A stretch of DNA of 64,000 nt from Acinetobacter puyangensis (GCF_900096995.1 NZ_OANT01000001.1:310001-374000), one strand, 5' to 3'. Shown: positions 18,015-28,423, counted from the stretch's first letter. The notes: generated from the letters alone by a model not told the origin. Translations and numbers: made by a program.

Positions 18015-19241
18015 ATGCAAGTTGCAGTTCAAATGCCAGATCAAACCACTCAAATTGACTTTTCTTCAACTTGGTTTGCAGAAGCGCACACTTTTGCCAA
18101 CTTTATTGATGAGACGGTAGATTTATTAAAAGAATTGAGTCAATACGATTTTGCGCTTTATAGTTTTTATGATAAGGGACAACAATATGTAAAAATATTT
18201 CTTGGACAGGAATCATTTATTAGCAAAGCCAGTCTAGATGAAATTACAGTATTGGACCACCATATTAAGTTGAATGTATTTTCGCCATCATTTTTAAGCT
18301 TAAAACAAAAACTCGAAAAACTTTTTAATCATAAGTTGGAATCAGCAAGTTCTGTCAAATTGACTTTTGATGCGGTTGAATACGATATTACCGTGATTCT
18401 GTTTTCTGATCAGCAACATCAACTTTCTCATACGACTTGGCAATGTATTGAACGTTATGTACAGCAACGTCAAAAGAGTGGTTGTCAGCTTTTACAACAT
18501 GACCAATTACAGCAGCGAATGTCTGAGCTAGAAAGTATTAATCTTGGGCGCGCCAAATATTTTTCAGTTATTGCGCATGATTTACGTGCGCCTTTCCATG
18601 GTATTCTGGGTTGTGCCGATATTTTGGCACATGAGAAAGAAACACTGGATGAAGCCGCTGCACAACGTTTGGCAGATTATATTCATGATACGACGCAATC
18701 AACCTATGGCTTACTGGAAAACCTGCTAAATTGGGCCATGGCCGAAAATGGACGTTTTCATCAAACACCTTCACATTTTAAAGTGGCGGATACCTTACAG
18801 TTTGTGAGTGATCTTTTAAATGCCTTTGCTTTTAAAAAACAGATTCATTTAGATTATGATGCTGCTGATGATTTGTATGCTTTTGCCGATGTCAATATGG
18901 TTACATCAGTGATTCAGAATTTAACCTCTAATGCACTAAAATTCACCCCGATCAATAGTGATAAAACCGTTAAAATCAAAGCGATCAAAAACGAGCAATG
19001 GGTAGAAATTTCCATTCAAGATCAGGGGGTTGGTATGACGCCTGTGCAAATCGCTAAATTGTTCAGAGAACACACTGTACCGAGTACGCAAGGGACAGCC
19101 GGAGAGAAAGGGACTGGCTTAGGATTGGTATTGTGTAAACGCTTTCTGGATTTAAACCACGGTTCCATTCATGTGGAATCGACACCGGGGCAGGGGACAA
19201 AATTTATTGTGCGTTTGCCGATTGGTAAAAGTATATCTTGA
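18015..19241 (+). CDS. Orphan sensor histidine kinase, soluble
   Basis: 408 residues with no membrane segments, so probably cytoplasmic. Residues 1-170 form a sensor region that I do not recognise. Then HisKA with the phospho-acceptor His188 in VIAHDLRAPFHG, and HATPase_c with N-box NLTSNALKFTP, DQGVGMT and KGTGLGLVLCKRF. No response regulator is adjacent, so its partner lies elsewhere. A GGGGGCG ribosome site precedes the ATG. It reads toward glnE, 91 bases away, but no functional link is evident. Confidence 0.87.
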   Translation: MQVAVQMPDQTTQIDFSSTWFAEAHTFANFIDETVDLLKELSQYDFALYSFYDKGQQYVKIFLGQESFISKASLDEITVLDHHIKLNVFSPSFLSLKQKLEKLFNHKLESASSVKLTFDAVEYDITVILFSDQQHQLSHTTWQCIERYVQQRQKSGCQLLQHDQLQQRMSELESINLGRAKYFSVIAHDLRAPFHGILGCADILAHEKETLDEAAAQRLADYIHDTTQSTYGLLENLLNWAMAENGRFHQTPSHFKVADTLQFVSDLLNAFAFKKQIHLDYDAADDLYAFADVNMVTSVIQNLTSNALKFTPINSDKTVKIKAIKNEQWVEISIQDQGVGMTPVQIAKLFREHTVPSTQGTAGEKGTGLGLVLCKRFLDLNHGSIHVESTPGQGTKFIVRLPIGKSIS

Positions 19242-19332
19242 ACCTGAATGTTTAATACATCCGATATGTTGTTGCAAGGTGATCTAAATTCGGGAATGAT
19301 GAACATATAAGTTTATCAGGTTTTGAATATCA

Positions 19333-22134
19333 ATGAATCAACAACATGTGGAACTTTACGGGATAGATATTTCCTCCGCAAGACGAGTGCAATTTTGTAG
19401 TCTATACGCTGGTCAGGTGATGCAAACATTAGATGGCATCTGGCAGCAGGATTATGCCAAAGATCAATTTCTCCTTCCTTTAGATAGCAGTCAAATTTTC
19501 CAGTGGGTTGAAAATACCTTACAAAATATCAGTGACGAAACCAGTTGGATGCGTAGTATTCGACAGTTACGAGCCCGATTTATGCTGCGCTGGATCTGGC
19601 AGGATTGTAATCAACTCACTGATGTGGTGACCTTAACACGAGAGTTATCAGATTTTGCCGATGCTTGTGTGATTGCTGCGAAAAAATTTGCCCGTCCTGC
19701 TTTAGTTGCAAAATATGGTGAACCGATTGGTGATGATGGGCAAGTACAGGATTTAATTGTAATTGCCATGGGTAAGCATGGTGCACAGGAACTGAATTTA
19801 TCCAGTGATATCGACCTGATTTTTGCCTTTGGTGAAAATGGTGAAAGCAATGGACGCAAGTGTATCGATGTTCAGCAATTTTGTATTTTGTGGGGACAAA
19901 AAATCATTAACCTGTTGGATCAGGTGACTGCTGATGGTTTTGTGTTTCGGGTAGATATGCGCTTACGTCCATGGGGGGATGGCAGTGCACTGGCGCTGAG
20001 TTATGCTGCACTGGAAAAATATCTGATTCAGCATGGACGTGAATGGGAACGCTATGCCTGGATCAAGGCCAGAGTGATCACTGGCGGACAGGCAGGTGAT
20101 GAATTAATTGCCATGGCACGCCCGTTTGTATTTCGTCGTTATGTGGATTACACCGCATTTTCTGCCATGCGTGAAATGAAATCGATGATCGAGAAAGAGG
20201 TGGCTCGTCGCAATATCTCGGATGATGTCAAGTTGGGTGCCGGCGGTATTCGTGAAATTGAATTTATTGTACAAGTGTTTCAGTTAATTTATGGTGGTTC
20301 ACGTCTGGAGTTACAGGATCGGCAGTGTCTGGTCGCCATGCAGCATTTAAAAGATGATCATTTACTTGATGAAACAGCCTATCATGAATTAAAAGATGCG
20401 TATCTATTCTTACGTCGGGTTGAACATGCAATTCAGGCCTTGCAGGACCAACAAACCCAGAGTTTGCCACAGGATGAAAATTTAAGAGAACGGCTGATTT
20501 TTGCCTTGAATTACGATTCATGGCAAGATTTTATGCAGGTCTTAAATCAAAAGCGTGAACGGGTCAGTTTTTATTTTAGTACATTAATTCAGGAGCGGAT
20601 TAATGATGCTGATGTCAATATTACAGAATCAGAGCATATCGATTTACAACCTTATCTGGATGATGAGGCTTATCAACGTATCCAAGCATTTTGGCAAAGT
20701 CATACGGTACAGCGTCTGCCCAGTACAGCATTGAAACGGTTACAGCAATTCTGGCCACATTTGGTACAGGCAGTCATCGCTTCGGAACATCCACAAATTG
20801 CATTAATGCGCTTATTACCACTGATTGAATCGATTTTACGGCGTAGTGTGTATATTGTCATGCTGATGGAAAATCGCGGTGCATTACAGCGTTTGGTTAA
20901 AATGGCCAGTGTTAGTCCATGGATTTGTGAAGAATTGGCACATTATCCTGTATTACTGGATGAATTTTTATCGATGGATTTTGAATTGCCTCGTCGACAG
21001 GACTTGGAACAGGCTTTACGGCAACAGCTGTTGCGTATTGAGTTGGATCAAGTCGAAGATATTATGCGAGTGCTGCGCTTATTCAAAAAATCCAATGTTT
21101 TGGCTGTCGCCGCCAGTGATGTTCTGGCCGAAAGCCCATTGATGCGGATATCGGATGTACTGACGGATATTGCCGAAATTACTGTAAAAACAGCACTGCA
21201 TTTATCCTATCAAATGGTGGTGAAACGTCATGGTTATCCTTTAGATAGTGCCGGAGAGCGCTGTAGTTTAGATCGTCTCGGATTTGCCATTATTGGTTAT
21301 GGCAAAGTGGGTGGCATTGAATTGGGATATGGTTCCGATCTTGATTTGGTCTTTATTCATCAATATGAAGAACAAGCGGAAACCGATGGTAAAAAAGTCG
21401 TCACTGGACTTGAATTTGCCATGCGGGTTGCACAAAAGTTCTTATCCCTGATGACGACACAAACACTTGATGGCCGTGTTTATGAGATTGACACCCGCTT
21501 GCGTCCTAATGGTGAGGCCGGTTTACTGGTGTGTAGCTTAAAGGCGTTTGAGCATTATCAATTGAGCAGTGCGTGGTTATGGGAACATCAGGCCTTGGTT
21601 CGGGCACGTTCGATTGCGGGTAATATAGAATTGTGCGAGGCTTTTGAGGCACTTCGTCGAACAATTTTAACCCGGAAACGTGATGAAAATGAAGTACGTG
21701 CTGAAGTGCTGAAGATGCGGCAAAAAATGAAAGATCATCTCGGTTCTTCCAATGAACAAAAAAAACATGGAATTTTTCACTTAAAACAAGATGCAGGTGG
21801 TATCGTTGACATCGAATTTATGGCACAGTATGCAGTACTGGCATGGAGTGGGTCGAATCCTGATCTCGCCCACTACTCAGACAATGTGCGGATCCTTGAA
21901 GATGCTGCCAAAGCAGGCTGCTTACCAAGCATCGACGCCACAGCATTAACGCAAGCTTATCTACGTGAACGCGCTGAAAGCCACCGTTTGGCACTTGCAA
22001 ATCAATCTTTGCAAGTTAAAGCTGCGGATTGGCATGATACCCGAGAAGTCGTTTGCAAGTTATGGCAAAGATTAATTGATCCGAGTGCAACTGTAGAGCT
22101 TTTTGACAAGCTTTCGGCACCGGACAGTGAGTAA
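19333..22134 (+). CDS. glnE: Bifunctional glutamine synthetase adenylyltransferase/deadenylylase
   Basis: 933 residues, full length. It has two nucleotidyltransferase domains: the N-terminal one (deadenylylating) with NLSSDIDLIFAFGE near 155-168 and the C-terminal one (adenylylating) with GYGSDLDLVFIHQYE near 665-680. Each is followed by a helical GlnE domain (GAGGIREIEFIVQ and QDAGGIVDIEFMAQYA). The enzyme adds or removes AMP on GlnA in response to PII, so it tunes glutamine synthetase to nitrogen supply. It is followed by ilvE after 27 bases and is probably co-transcribed with it. Confidence 0.96.
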   Translation: MNQQHVELYGIDISSARRVQFCSLYAGQVMQTLDGIWQQDYAKDQFLLPLDSSQIFQWVENTLQNISDETSWMRSIRQLRARFMLRWIWQDCNQLTDVVTLTRELSDFADACVIAAKKFARPALVAKYGEPIGDDGQVQDLIVIAMGKHGAQELNLSSDIDLIFAFGENGESNGRKCIDVQQFCILWGQKIINLLDQVTADGFVFRVDMRLRPWGDGSALALSYAALEKYLIQHGREWERYAWIKARVITGGQAGDELIAMARPFVFRRYVDYTAFSAMREMKSMIEKEVARRNISDDVKLGAGGIREIEFIVQVFQLIYGGSRLELQDRQCLVAMQHLKDDHLLDETAYHELKDAYLFLRRVEHAIQALQDQQTQSLPQDENLRERLIFALNYDSWQDFMQVLNQKRERVSFYFSTLIQERINDADVNITESEHIDLQPYLDDEAYQRIQAFWQSHTVQRLPSTALKRLQQFWPHLVQAVIASEHPQIALMRLLPLIESILRRSVYIVMLMENRGALQRLVKMASVSPWICEELAHYPVLLDEFLSMDFELPRRQDLEQALRQQLLRIELDQVEDIMRVLRLFKKSNVLAVAASDVLAESPLMRISDVLTDIAEITVKTALHLSYQMVVKRHGYPLDSAGERCSLDRLGFAIIGYGKVGGIELGYGSDLDLVFIHQYEEQAETDGKKVVTGLEFAMRVAQKFLSLMTTQTLDGRVYEIDTRLRPNGEAGLLVCSLKAFEHYQLSSAWLWEHQALVRARSIAGNIELCEAFEALRRTILTRKRDENEVRAEVLKMRQKMKDHLGSSNEQKKHGIFHLKQDAGGIVDIEFMAQYAVLAWSGSNPDLAHYSDNVRILEDAAKAGCLPSIDATALTQAYLRERAESHRLALANQSLQVKAADWHDTREVVCKLWQRLIDPSATVELFDKLSAPDSE

Positions 22135-22161
22135 TTGTGTAAAAAATTTGGAGTATGTGCC

Positions 22162-23088
22162 ATGAATTTGGCTGATCGTGATGGTTTTATTTGGCAAGAC
22201 GGAAAATTAGTTGAGTGGCGTGATGCAAAAATTCACGTTTTAACCCATACCTTACATTATAGTATGGGCGTATTTGAAGGTGTACGTGCGTATGAAACAC
22301 CTAAAGGTACCGCAATTTTTCGTTTGCAGGACCACACAAAACGTTTATTAAATTCTGCCAAAATTTATCAAATGAAAGTACCATTTGATCAAGCAACATT
22401 AGAGCAAGCACAAATTGATGTGGTGCGTGAAAATAAGTTAAGTTCTTGCTATTTACGTCCGATCATCTGGATTGGTTCGGAAAAGCTAGGTATTGCTGCG
22501 ACAGATAATACCATTCATGCTGCGGTTGCTGCATGGTCTTGGGGTGCTTATCTGGGTGATGAAGCCATGGCATTGGGTATCCGTGTCAAAACATCTTCAT
22601 TTACCCACCATCATCCAAACGTGACCATGTGTAAAGCAAAAGCCAGTGGTAACTATACAGTGTCGATTCTTGCTCATCAGGAAGTGGCACATTCAGGTTA
22701 TGACGAAGCCATGCTCATGGATCCACAGGGCTTTGTTTGTCAAGGTTCTGGCGAAAACGTGTTTCTGGTCAAAGATGGTAAATTACATACGCCGGATCTT
22801 GCTGGTGGCGCATTAGACGGGATTACCCGTCAAACCGTGATTACTATTGCACAGGATCTGGGTATTGAAGTAATTGAACGTCGCATTACCCGTGATGAGT
22901 TCTATATTGCAGATGAAGCATTCTTTACCGGTACGGCCGCAGAAGTAACACCAATCCGTGAATATGATGATCGTCAAATTGGTGAAGGTCGTCGTGGTCC
23001 CATTACCACAGAGATTCAAAAAACCTTTTTTGATGCTGTTCAAGGTCGAAACGATAAATATGCACATTGGTTGACTTATGTAAAATAA
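22162..23088 (+). CDS. ilvE: Branched-chain amino acid aminotransferase
   Basis: 308 residues from the ATG at 22162, which has GGAG eight bases upstream; the TTG 27 bases earlier is unlikely. Fold-type IV PLP enzyme: LHYSMGVFEGVRAYET near 31-46, the cofactor lysine in the MCKAKASGNY block (Lys158 or Lys160), and GSGENVFLVKDG with TRQTVITIAQDLG in the large domain. It performs the last step of Leu, Ile and Val synthesis. In A. baumannii ilvE is a flank of the outer-core glycan (OC) locus; here too a glycan gene cluster follows immediately. Confidence 0.95.
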   Translation: MNLADRDGFIWQDGKLVEWRDAKIHVLTHTLHYSMGVFEGVRAYETPKGTAIFRLQDHTKRLLNSAKIYQMKVPFDQATLEQAQIDVVRENKLSSCYLRPIIWIGSEKLGIAATDNTIHAAVAAWSWGAYLGDEAMALGIRVKTSSFTHHHPNVTMCKAKASGNYTVSILAHQEVAHSGYDEAMLMDPQGFVCQGSGENVFLVKDGKLHTPDLAGGALDGITRQTVITIAQDLGIEVIERRITRDEFYIADEAFFTGTAAEVTPIREYDDRQIGEGRRGPITTEIQKTFFDAVQGRNDKYAHWLTYVK

Positions 23089-23102
23089 GTAATCTTGTGA
23101 TA

Positions 23103-23131
23103 AAAAAATCAGGCATTTGCCTGATTTTTTT
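23103..23131 (+). terminator. Rho-independent terminator after ilvE
   Basis: The stem AATCAGGCA with TGCCTGATT around a two-base loop is preceded by an A-run and followed by T residues, so it could also stop the convergent - strand transcript from the epimerase gene. Confidence 0.85.
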
Positions 23132-23142
23132 ATGCTTTATTC

Positions 23143-24165
23143 TTAAACCTGATAATACTGTCGATACCACTCTACAAAGTTTCTCACCCCATCTTCAACC
23201 GAAGTAGATGGTTTATAATTAACATATTGCTCAAGGGCATGACTGTCTGCAAAAGTATCAGGAACATCACCAGGTTGTAGCGGCAGTAAATTCAATTGTG
23301 CTTTCTGATTCAATGCTTTTTCAATCGCATGTATATATTCAATTAATTGCACGGGATGATTATTGCCAATATTAAAGATTCTAAACGGGGCATTGCTACT
23401 GGCAGGATCTGGATGATGGCTATCCCAGTCGGGATTCGGTGCTGCAATTTTGTCGCTCGTACGAATTACACCTTCTACAATATCATCAATGTAGGTAAAG
23501 TCCCGCGTATGATGACCATGATTAAAGACTGGAATAGGCTGCTGTTCAATAATATTCTTGGTGAATTTGAACAGTGCCATATCGGGACGGCCCCATGGGC
23601 CATAGACGGTGAAGAAGCGCAGGCCTGTGGTTGGTAGTTTGAATAAATGACTATAACTGTGTGCCATTAATTCATTGGCCCGTTTTGTGGCTGCATAAAA
23701 CTGAATTGGGTGATCAACACCATGTTGTTCACTAAAGGGCATGGTGGTGTTGGCACCATAGACACTACTGGTGCTAGCATAGGTTAGATGCGGTGTCTGG
23801 GCATAACGGCAGGCTTCAAGAATATTGGTAAATGCGATGATGTTACTTTCTACATAGCTATGTGGGTTTTCAAGTGAGTAACGTACACCAGCCTGTGCTG
23901 CCAGATGAATCACACGATCAAACTTATGCTGCTCGAAACATTGATCTACCGCAGCTTTATTGGCCAAATTCTCTTGAATAAAAACAAAAGTACCTTGTGC
24001 GGATTGTGCAATATGATGTAACTGCTCAATCCGTGCCTGCTTTAATGCAGGGTCATAATAGTCATTGAGATTATCAAAACCGACCACATCATCGCCACGT
24101 TCAAGTAGTTTTTTTGCGACAGCAAAGCCGATGAATCCCGCAGCACCTGTGATTAAAACTTTCAT
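23143..24165 (-). CDS. NAD-dependent epimerase, UDP-glucuronate 4-epimerase-like
   Basis: 340 residues, extended SDR. N-terminal [18 protein letters not shown] binds [20 protein letters not shown] is typical of UDP-glucuronate 4-epimerases (CapI/LspL group), SSVYG and YAATK give the Ser and Tyr/Lys catalytic set, and [14 protein letters not shown] contacts the nucleotide sugar. It should convert UDP-GlcA to UDP-GalA. It overlaps the upstream UDP-glucose dehydrogenase gene by four bases (ATGA), so the pair makes UDP-GalA from UDP-Glc for the glycan genes in this locus. Confidence 0.9.
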   Translation of the reverse strand: MKVLITGAAGFIGFAVAKKLLERGDDVVGFDNLNDYYDPALKQARIEQLHHIAQSAQGTFVFIQENLANKAAVDQCFEQHKFDRVIHLAAQAGVRYSLENPHSYVESNIIAFTNILEACRYAQTPHLTYASTSSVYGANTTMPFSEQHGVDHPIQFYAATKRANELMAHSYSHLFKLPTTGLRFFTVYGPWGRPDMALFKFTKNIIEQQPIPVFNHGHHTRDFTYIDDIVEGVIRTSDKIAAPNPDWDSHHPDPASSNAPFRIFNIGNNHPVQLIEYIHAIEKALNQKAQLNLLPLQPGDVPDTFADSHALEQYVNYKPSTSVEDGVRNFVEWYRQYYQV

Positions 24166-25331
24166 TCATCGCCTCCAAAAATATCTCGTGTATAGACTTT
24201 ATCTTCAACATCCAGTAAATCTTTGGATAAACGATTGGCAATAATCACATCACAAGATGCTTTAAAGGTATTCAAATCATTAACAATTCTGGATTTAAAA
24301 AATTCATCTTCCGTGAAGGTCGGTTCGTAAATAATGACTTCTATGCCTTTGGCTTTAATTCGTTTCATTACCCCTTGAATAGCAGAGGCACGATAATTGT
24401 CTGAGCCGCTTTTCATGACTAAACGATAAACCCCAACCACATTTGGATTTTGGGCGATAATAGAATCTGCAATAAAGTCTTTACGGGTACGGTTTGAATC
24501 GACAATGGCCTGAATCAGGTTACTCGGTACATTGTGATAGTTGGCAAGTAATTGTTTGGTATCTTTGGGCAGGCAATAACCGCCATAGCCAAACGATGGA
24601 TTATTATAATGACTACCAATACGAGGATCCAGACAAACGCCATCAATGACTTGTTTGGTTTCCAGTCCAAAGGTCTGGGCATAGGTATCGAGTTCATTAA
24701 AAAAAGATACCCGCATGGCCAGATAAGTATTGGCGAAAAGTTTGATGGCTTCTGCTTCACTGGCATCAGTTAATAACACGGGAATATCTTTTTTGATTGC
24801 ACCTTCAATTAAAAGATTAGCAAATTGTTGCGCCCGCTCCGATTGTTCCCCAATGATTATTCTTGATGGGTATAAGTTATCATGCAGCGCCTTGCCTTCC
24901 CGTAGAAACTCAGGCGAAAAAATAATATTGTCACACGCAAACTGCTGTCTTAATTTTTCGGTAAAACCGACAGGAATGGTGGATTTGATGACCATGGTTG
25001 CATTTGGGTTAATGGCCAGCACATCTTTCACTACAGACTCGACACTTTGGGTATTAAAGTAATTGCTTTGCGGATCATAATCTGTGGGTGTAGCAATAAT
25101 AACAAATGTAGCATCCTGATAAGCATGTTGCTTATCTGTGGTTGCACGAAAATTTATCTGTTTTTCTTTTAGAAAATAACTGATATCGGCATCCTGAATA
25201 GGAGATATTTTATTGTTGAGTAAATCAACTTTGCTTTGCAAAATATCTAATGCGACGACTTCGTGGTGCTGTGCGAACAGCATTGCATTTGATAGCCCGA
25301 CATAGCCTGTTCCCGCAACTGCAATTTTCAT
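24162..25331 (-). CDS. ugd: UDP-glucose 6-dehydrogenase
   Basis: 389 residues. N-terminal [10 protein letters not shown] binds [26 protein letters not shown] is the central helix, and [12 protein letters not shown] has the catalytic Cys. The enzyme oxidises UDP-Glc twice to UDP-GlcA. It is the first gene of a two-gene operon with the epimerase. The length is typical of the short Klebsiella/Streptococcus type. Acinetobacter capsule (KL) loci carry their own ugd; this copy belongs to the ilvE-flanked glycan region. Confidence 0.93.
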   Translation of the reverse strand: MKIAVAGTGYVGLSNAMLFAQHHEVVALDILQSKVDLLNNKISPIQDADISYFLKEKQINFRATTDKQHAYQDATFVIIATPTDYDPQSNYFNTQSVESVVKDVLAINPNATMVIKSTIPVGFTEKLRQQFACDNIIFSPEFLREGKALHDNLYPSRIIIGEQSERAQQFANLLIEGAIKKDIPVLLTDASEAEAIKLFANTYLAMRVSFFNELDTYAQTFGLETKQVIDGVCLDPRIGSHYNNPSFGYGGYCLPKDTKQLLANYHNVPSNLIQAIVDSNRTRKDFIADSIIAQNPNVVGVYRLVMKSGSDNYRASAIQGVMKRIKAKGIEVIIYEPTFTEDEFFKSRIVNDLNTFKASCDVIIANRLSKDLLDVEDKVYTRDIFGGDE

Positions 25332-25586
25332 AATGACCTGACACTATTATTCAATTTAAATGAAAAGGATTGGATAGATGGTATTTATTATAACGGCTGG
25401 TTGAGGTGAAAGGCGGATTATTTTGCAATGAACCTGCTCAACTGATTGGTCCGAAATAAGGATAATATCATATTGCAGATATTTGGATTTTTGTAATTGG
25501 CACACCAAGTTGAGTTGTCACATGTCATGCCAATGAATTTTTTGCTATAATTATTGCCAGTTTTATTATCTAATCGAATTATTCCT

Positions 25587-26207
25587 ATGGCACATATTTT
25601 AAAATTAGACGCTTTAAAAGAAGCGAAGGTTTCTACTTCGCCATATCCCTATTTTGTGGTAGAAAATTCATTAGAAGACAGTGAGGTTCAGGCTGTTATT
25701 CGGGATTTTCCCAAGATTGAACAGGGTGGAAGTTATAATCTTGATGATGTTGAACTGAAACCGAATTTCGATCGTTTTTTAAAGTCATTGGACTGTAAGG
25801 AATTTCGCCAAATACTGACAGAAAAATTTGATGTGGATGTGATGGAACATCCCATGATGATTACTTTGCGTGGTTATTCCCGTCAAAAAGATGGTCGTAT
25901 TCATTCTGATTCCAAAACCAAGTTACTCACTATTCTTATTTATCTGAACGAGTCTTGGGAAGCGCCTACCGGACGTTTACGTATTCTGAATGATGAAAAA
26001 GATATGGATAACTATGCCGCAGAAATTAATGCAGGTCCGGGGACATTGGTTGCATTTAAAGTCACTGATAATGGCTGGCATGGTTATGTACCCTATGAAG
26101 GCCAACGTCAGTCCATTCAAATTAATTTTTTAACCAGCGACAAAGCCAATGCTAAACATCGTTTTATCCATGGTTTAAGTGCAAAAATGAAAAAATTATT
26201 TGGATAA
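25587..26207 (+). CDS. 2-oxoglutarate/Fe(II)-dependent oxygenase family protein
   Basis: 206 residues from the ATG at 25587; a start 33 bases upstream is possible but adds a tail without homology. The facial triad of the fold is visible: His106 and Asp108 in RIHSDSKTKLL and His165 in NGWHGYVPYEGQRQS, with Arg174 placed to bind 2-oxoglutarate. These match the prolyl-hydroxylase-like 2OG oxygenase superfamily. It lies divergent to ugd and upstream of the glycosyltransferases, so it may hydroxylate a sugar, lipid or protein carrier of the surface glycan. The target is unknown. Confidence 0.8.
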   Translation: MAHILKLDALKEAKVSTSPYPYFVVENSLEDSEVQAVIRDFPKIEQGGSYNLDDVELKPNFDRFLKSLDCKEFRQILTEKFDVDVMEHPMMITLRGYSRQKDGRIHSDSKTKLLTILIYLNESWEAPTGRLRILNDEKDMDNYAAEINAGPGTLVAFKVTDNGWHGYVPYEGQRQSIQINFLTSDKANAKHRFIHGLSAKMKKLFG

Positions 26208-26219
26208 TCTTTTTCTCTT

Positions 26220-26247
26220 ACAAAGGAGAGCATAGTTTCTCCTTTGT
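26220..26247 (+). terminator. Hairpin after 2OG oxygenase gene
   Basis: ACAAAGGAGA pairs perfectly with TCTCCTTTGT (loop of eight), 12 bases after the stop. There is no T-run, so it may act as an mRNA-stabilising or weak termination hairpin. Confidence 0.5.
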
Positions 26248-26494
26248 ATAAAGGTTTCTGTATGTGATAAAAAAATAATAGCTTGGTTTTGTCCTTTCCT
26301 TATTTTTAAAAAATTTCAATCTAAAATCAAAATTATTGATCATTTTAGTCGTATTGTTTCTGATTTAATCGATTGATATTTTTTAAATTTAATCATAAAA
26401 ATAAAGTCTGTTGGGAATGTGCTAAATTATGTGGATTACGCAAATATAATGACAATAATGTTATGATATAAACAGTCGAATAGCAGGATGATTG

Positions 26495-27268
26495 ATGATG
26501 CCGGTCAATAACATTGAACAAGATTCACAGCTTGGCCAAACACAAGAGGATAATATTATCCTATGTATGAAGTGGGGTACAAAATATGGTGCCGAATACG
26601 TCAATCGCCTGTACAACATGGTCAGCCGTCATTTGACTTTGCCGTTTAAAATGGTGTGTCTAACTGATCGTACCGAGGGCATAAATCCTGAAGTACAATG
26701 TTTTCCGATACCATCATTAGATTTACCTGCGGGTAGTCCAGAACGTGGCTGGAATAAACTGTCCACTTTTGAGCCTGATTTATATGGACTACGAGGGAAT
26801 CTGTTGTTTCTGGATTTGGATGTGGTGATTATTGATAATATCGACTGCTTTTTCCAACAGGAAGGAGATTTTCTAATTATCCATGACTGGAAGCGCCCAT
26901 GGCGTATTACCGGAAATAGTTCGGTTTATCGTTTTAAATTGGGAGCATTTCCGGAAATTTTGCCTTATTTCCGTGAACATTTTGACGAAATCAGTAATCG
27001 ATTTCGTAACGAACAGGAATATTTAACTTGGTTTGTTAAACAAACAGGTAAATTGAGTTATTGGCCGGAAAGCTGGTGTAAAAGCTATAAATATCATTGC
27101 CTACGCAAACTCCCTTTGGCTTATGTCTTGCCGCCTAAAAAACCCAAAGATGCCAAAATTATTATTTTCCATGGTGAAGTAAATCCACCTGATGCGATTA
27201 ATGGCGGTGGTGGAAAATGGTATCGTCATATTTTGCCGTCAGACTGGATTAAACAGGCATGGCAATAA
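26495..27268 (+). CDS. Glycosyltransferase-like protein, GT-A fold
   Basis: 257 residues from the ATG at 26495, seven bases after AGCAGGA. NLLFLDLDVVIIDNID near 110 contains a DxD motif as in GT-A nucleotide-sugar transferases. WGTKYGAEYVNRLYNMVSRH and VCLTDRTEGI are typical of the bacterial GT8/GT32-like group annotated only as glycosyltransferase. No membrane helices. It probably adds one sugar to the surface glycan; donor and acceptor are unknown. 287 bases of AT-rich DNA precede it, likely with its own promoter. Confidence 0.75.
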   Translation: MMPVNNIEQDSQLGQTQEDNIILCMKWGTKYGAEYVNRLYNMVSRHLTLPFKMVCLTDRTEGINPEVQCFPIPSLDLPAGSPERGWNKLSTFEPDLYGLRGNLLFLDLDVVIIDNIDCFFQQEGDFLIIHDWKRPWRITGNSSVYRFKLGAFPEILPYFREHFDEISNRFRNEQEYLTWFVKQTGKLSYWPESWCKSYKYHCLRKLPLAYVLPPKKPKDAKIIIFHGEVNPPDAINGGGGKWYRHILPSDWIKQAWQ

Positions 27269-27418
27269 CTGGTGTTTAGCTTTTGCCTGTTTTATGATCA
27301 ATTTTGGCAAAATAAAGACTTCAGAACATCATCATAAATATATTGATGATCGCTCATTCATCCAATGAAAGCGTCTGATTTATGATGATTTAATAAAGCA
27401 TTTTAAGAGTTGGCGTAA

Positions 27419-28414
27419 ATGAATAATACAGCGCAATATATAGATGTAGTGATTGCCTGGGTAGATGGAAATGATCCAAAACTTAAGCAAAAACGTCAAC
27501 AGTATTTAAATCCTGAACAAGCATCTGATGCCGTCAGTGATACTCGCTTCGCCAGTAATAATGAAATTTATTATAATGTTGCGTCTATTTTAAAATATGT
27601 CCCATTTTGCCGTCATATTTATATCGTTACAGATCAGCAACAACCAGAATGGATTGATGAATTTGCTAAGCAAAATATTTGCACTGCTGAAAAGATAAAG
27701 ATCGTTGACCACCATGATATTTTTGCAGGCTATGCGCAAAATTTACCGACATTTAATACACGTTCTATTGAGAGCATGCTTTGGAATATTCCCGGATTAT
27801 CGGATGATTTCATTTATTTAAATGATGATTTCTTTTTTAATCAACCAGCAGATATTACAGATTTTATTCAGCAGGATAAAATGGTTATTTATGGTCACTG
27901 GACCAATAGCAGTATTTTAAAAGTCAAATTAAAATATCGTCAATTTTTAAACAAACAATTTGGCAAGCCGATTCAGCCTGGACATATTATTGCTCAAATG
28001 CTTGGTGCAGATATTCTTGGATTTAAAAAATTCTTTGAAATTCATCATTATCCGCATATTGTGGATCGAAAAATTCTAGCGGATTATCTGCTAAAATCAC
28101 CAGAATTACTGGATCGACAAATTCGCTATAAGTTTAGAAGTGTAGAACAACTCAACCCAATTTCTTTAATGAATCATTTAAAAATTCAAAAAGGTGAAGC
28201 CATTTTGAAAACGGATATTGAGATTGCTTATCTAAAAAATCAGCAAGGATTGACCAAATTTATACAGGATTTGCAGTCGAATACGATTAAATATGGTTGT
28301 ATACAGAGTCTTGACCAACTTGATCAAGATGCAGCTCGGCAAATATCTACCGCTTTAAATGCTAAGTTTGCAGGATTTTTACCCGAATCCTTAGTTCAAT
28401 ACACACCTGTTTAA
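27419..28414 (+). CDS. Stealth-family sugar-phosphate transferase
   Basis: 331 residues with the Stealth conserved regions in order: CR1 YIDVVIAWVDGNDP (6-19), CR2 with FCRHIYIVTDQQQPEWIDEF and FNTRSIESMLWNIPGLSDDF, then YLNDDFFFN; later His-rich parts (HHYPHIVDRKIL) match CR3/CR4. The family, which includes capsule enzymes of Neisseria, transfers hexose-1-phosphate or GlcNAc-1-phosphate and so makes phosphodiester links between sugars. Human GNPTAB is a relative. It suggests that the surface glycan made here contains a phosphodiester. Confidence 0.88.
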   Translation: MNNTAQYIDVVIAWVDGNDPKLKQKRQQYLNPEQASDAVSDTRFASNNEIYYNVASILKYVPFCRHIYIVTDQQQPEWIDEFAKQNICTAEKIKIVDHHDIFAGYAQNLPTFNTRSIESMLWNIPGLSDDFIYLNDDFFFNQPADITDFIQQDKMVIYGHWTNSSILKVKLKYRQFLNKQFGKPIQPGHIIAQMLGADILGFKKFFEIHHYPHIVDRKILADYLLKSPELLDRQIRYKFRSVEQLNPISLMNHLKIQKGEAILKTDIEIAYLKNQQGLTKFIQDLQSNTIKYGCIQSLDQLDQDAARQISTALNAKFAGFLPESLVQYTPV

Positions 28415-28423
28415 GAGCATAGA

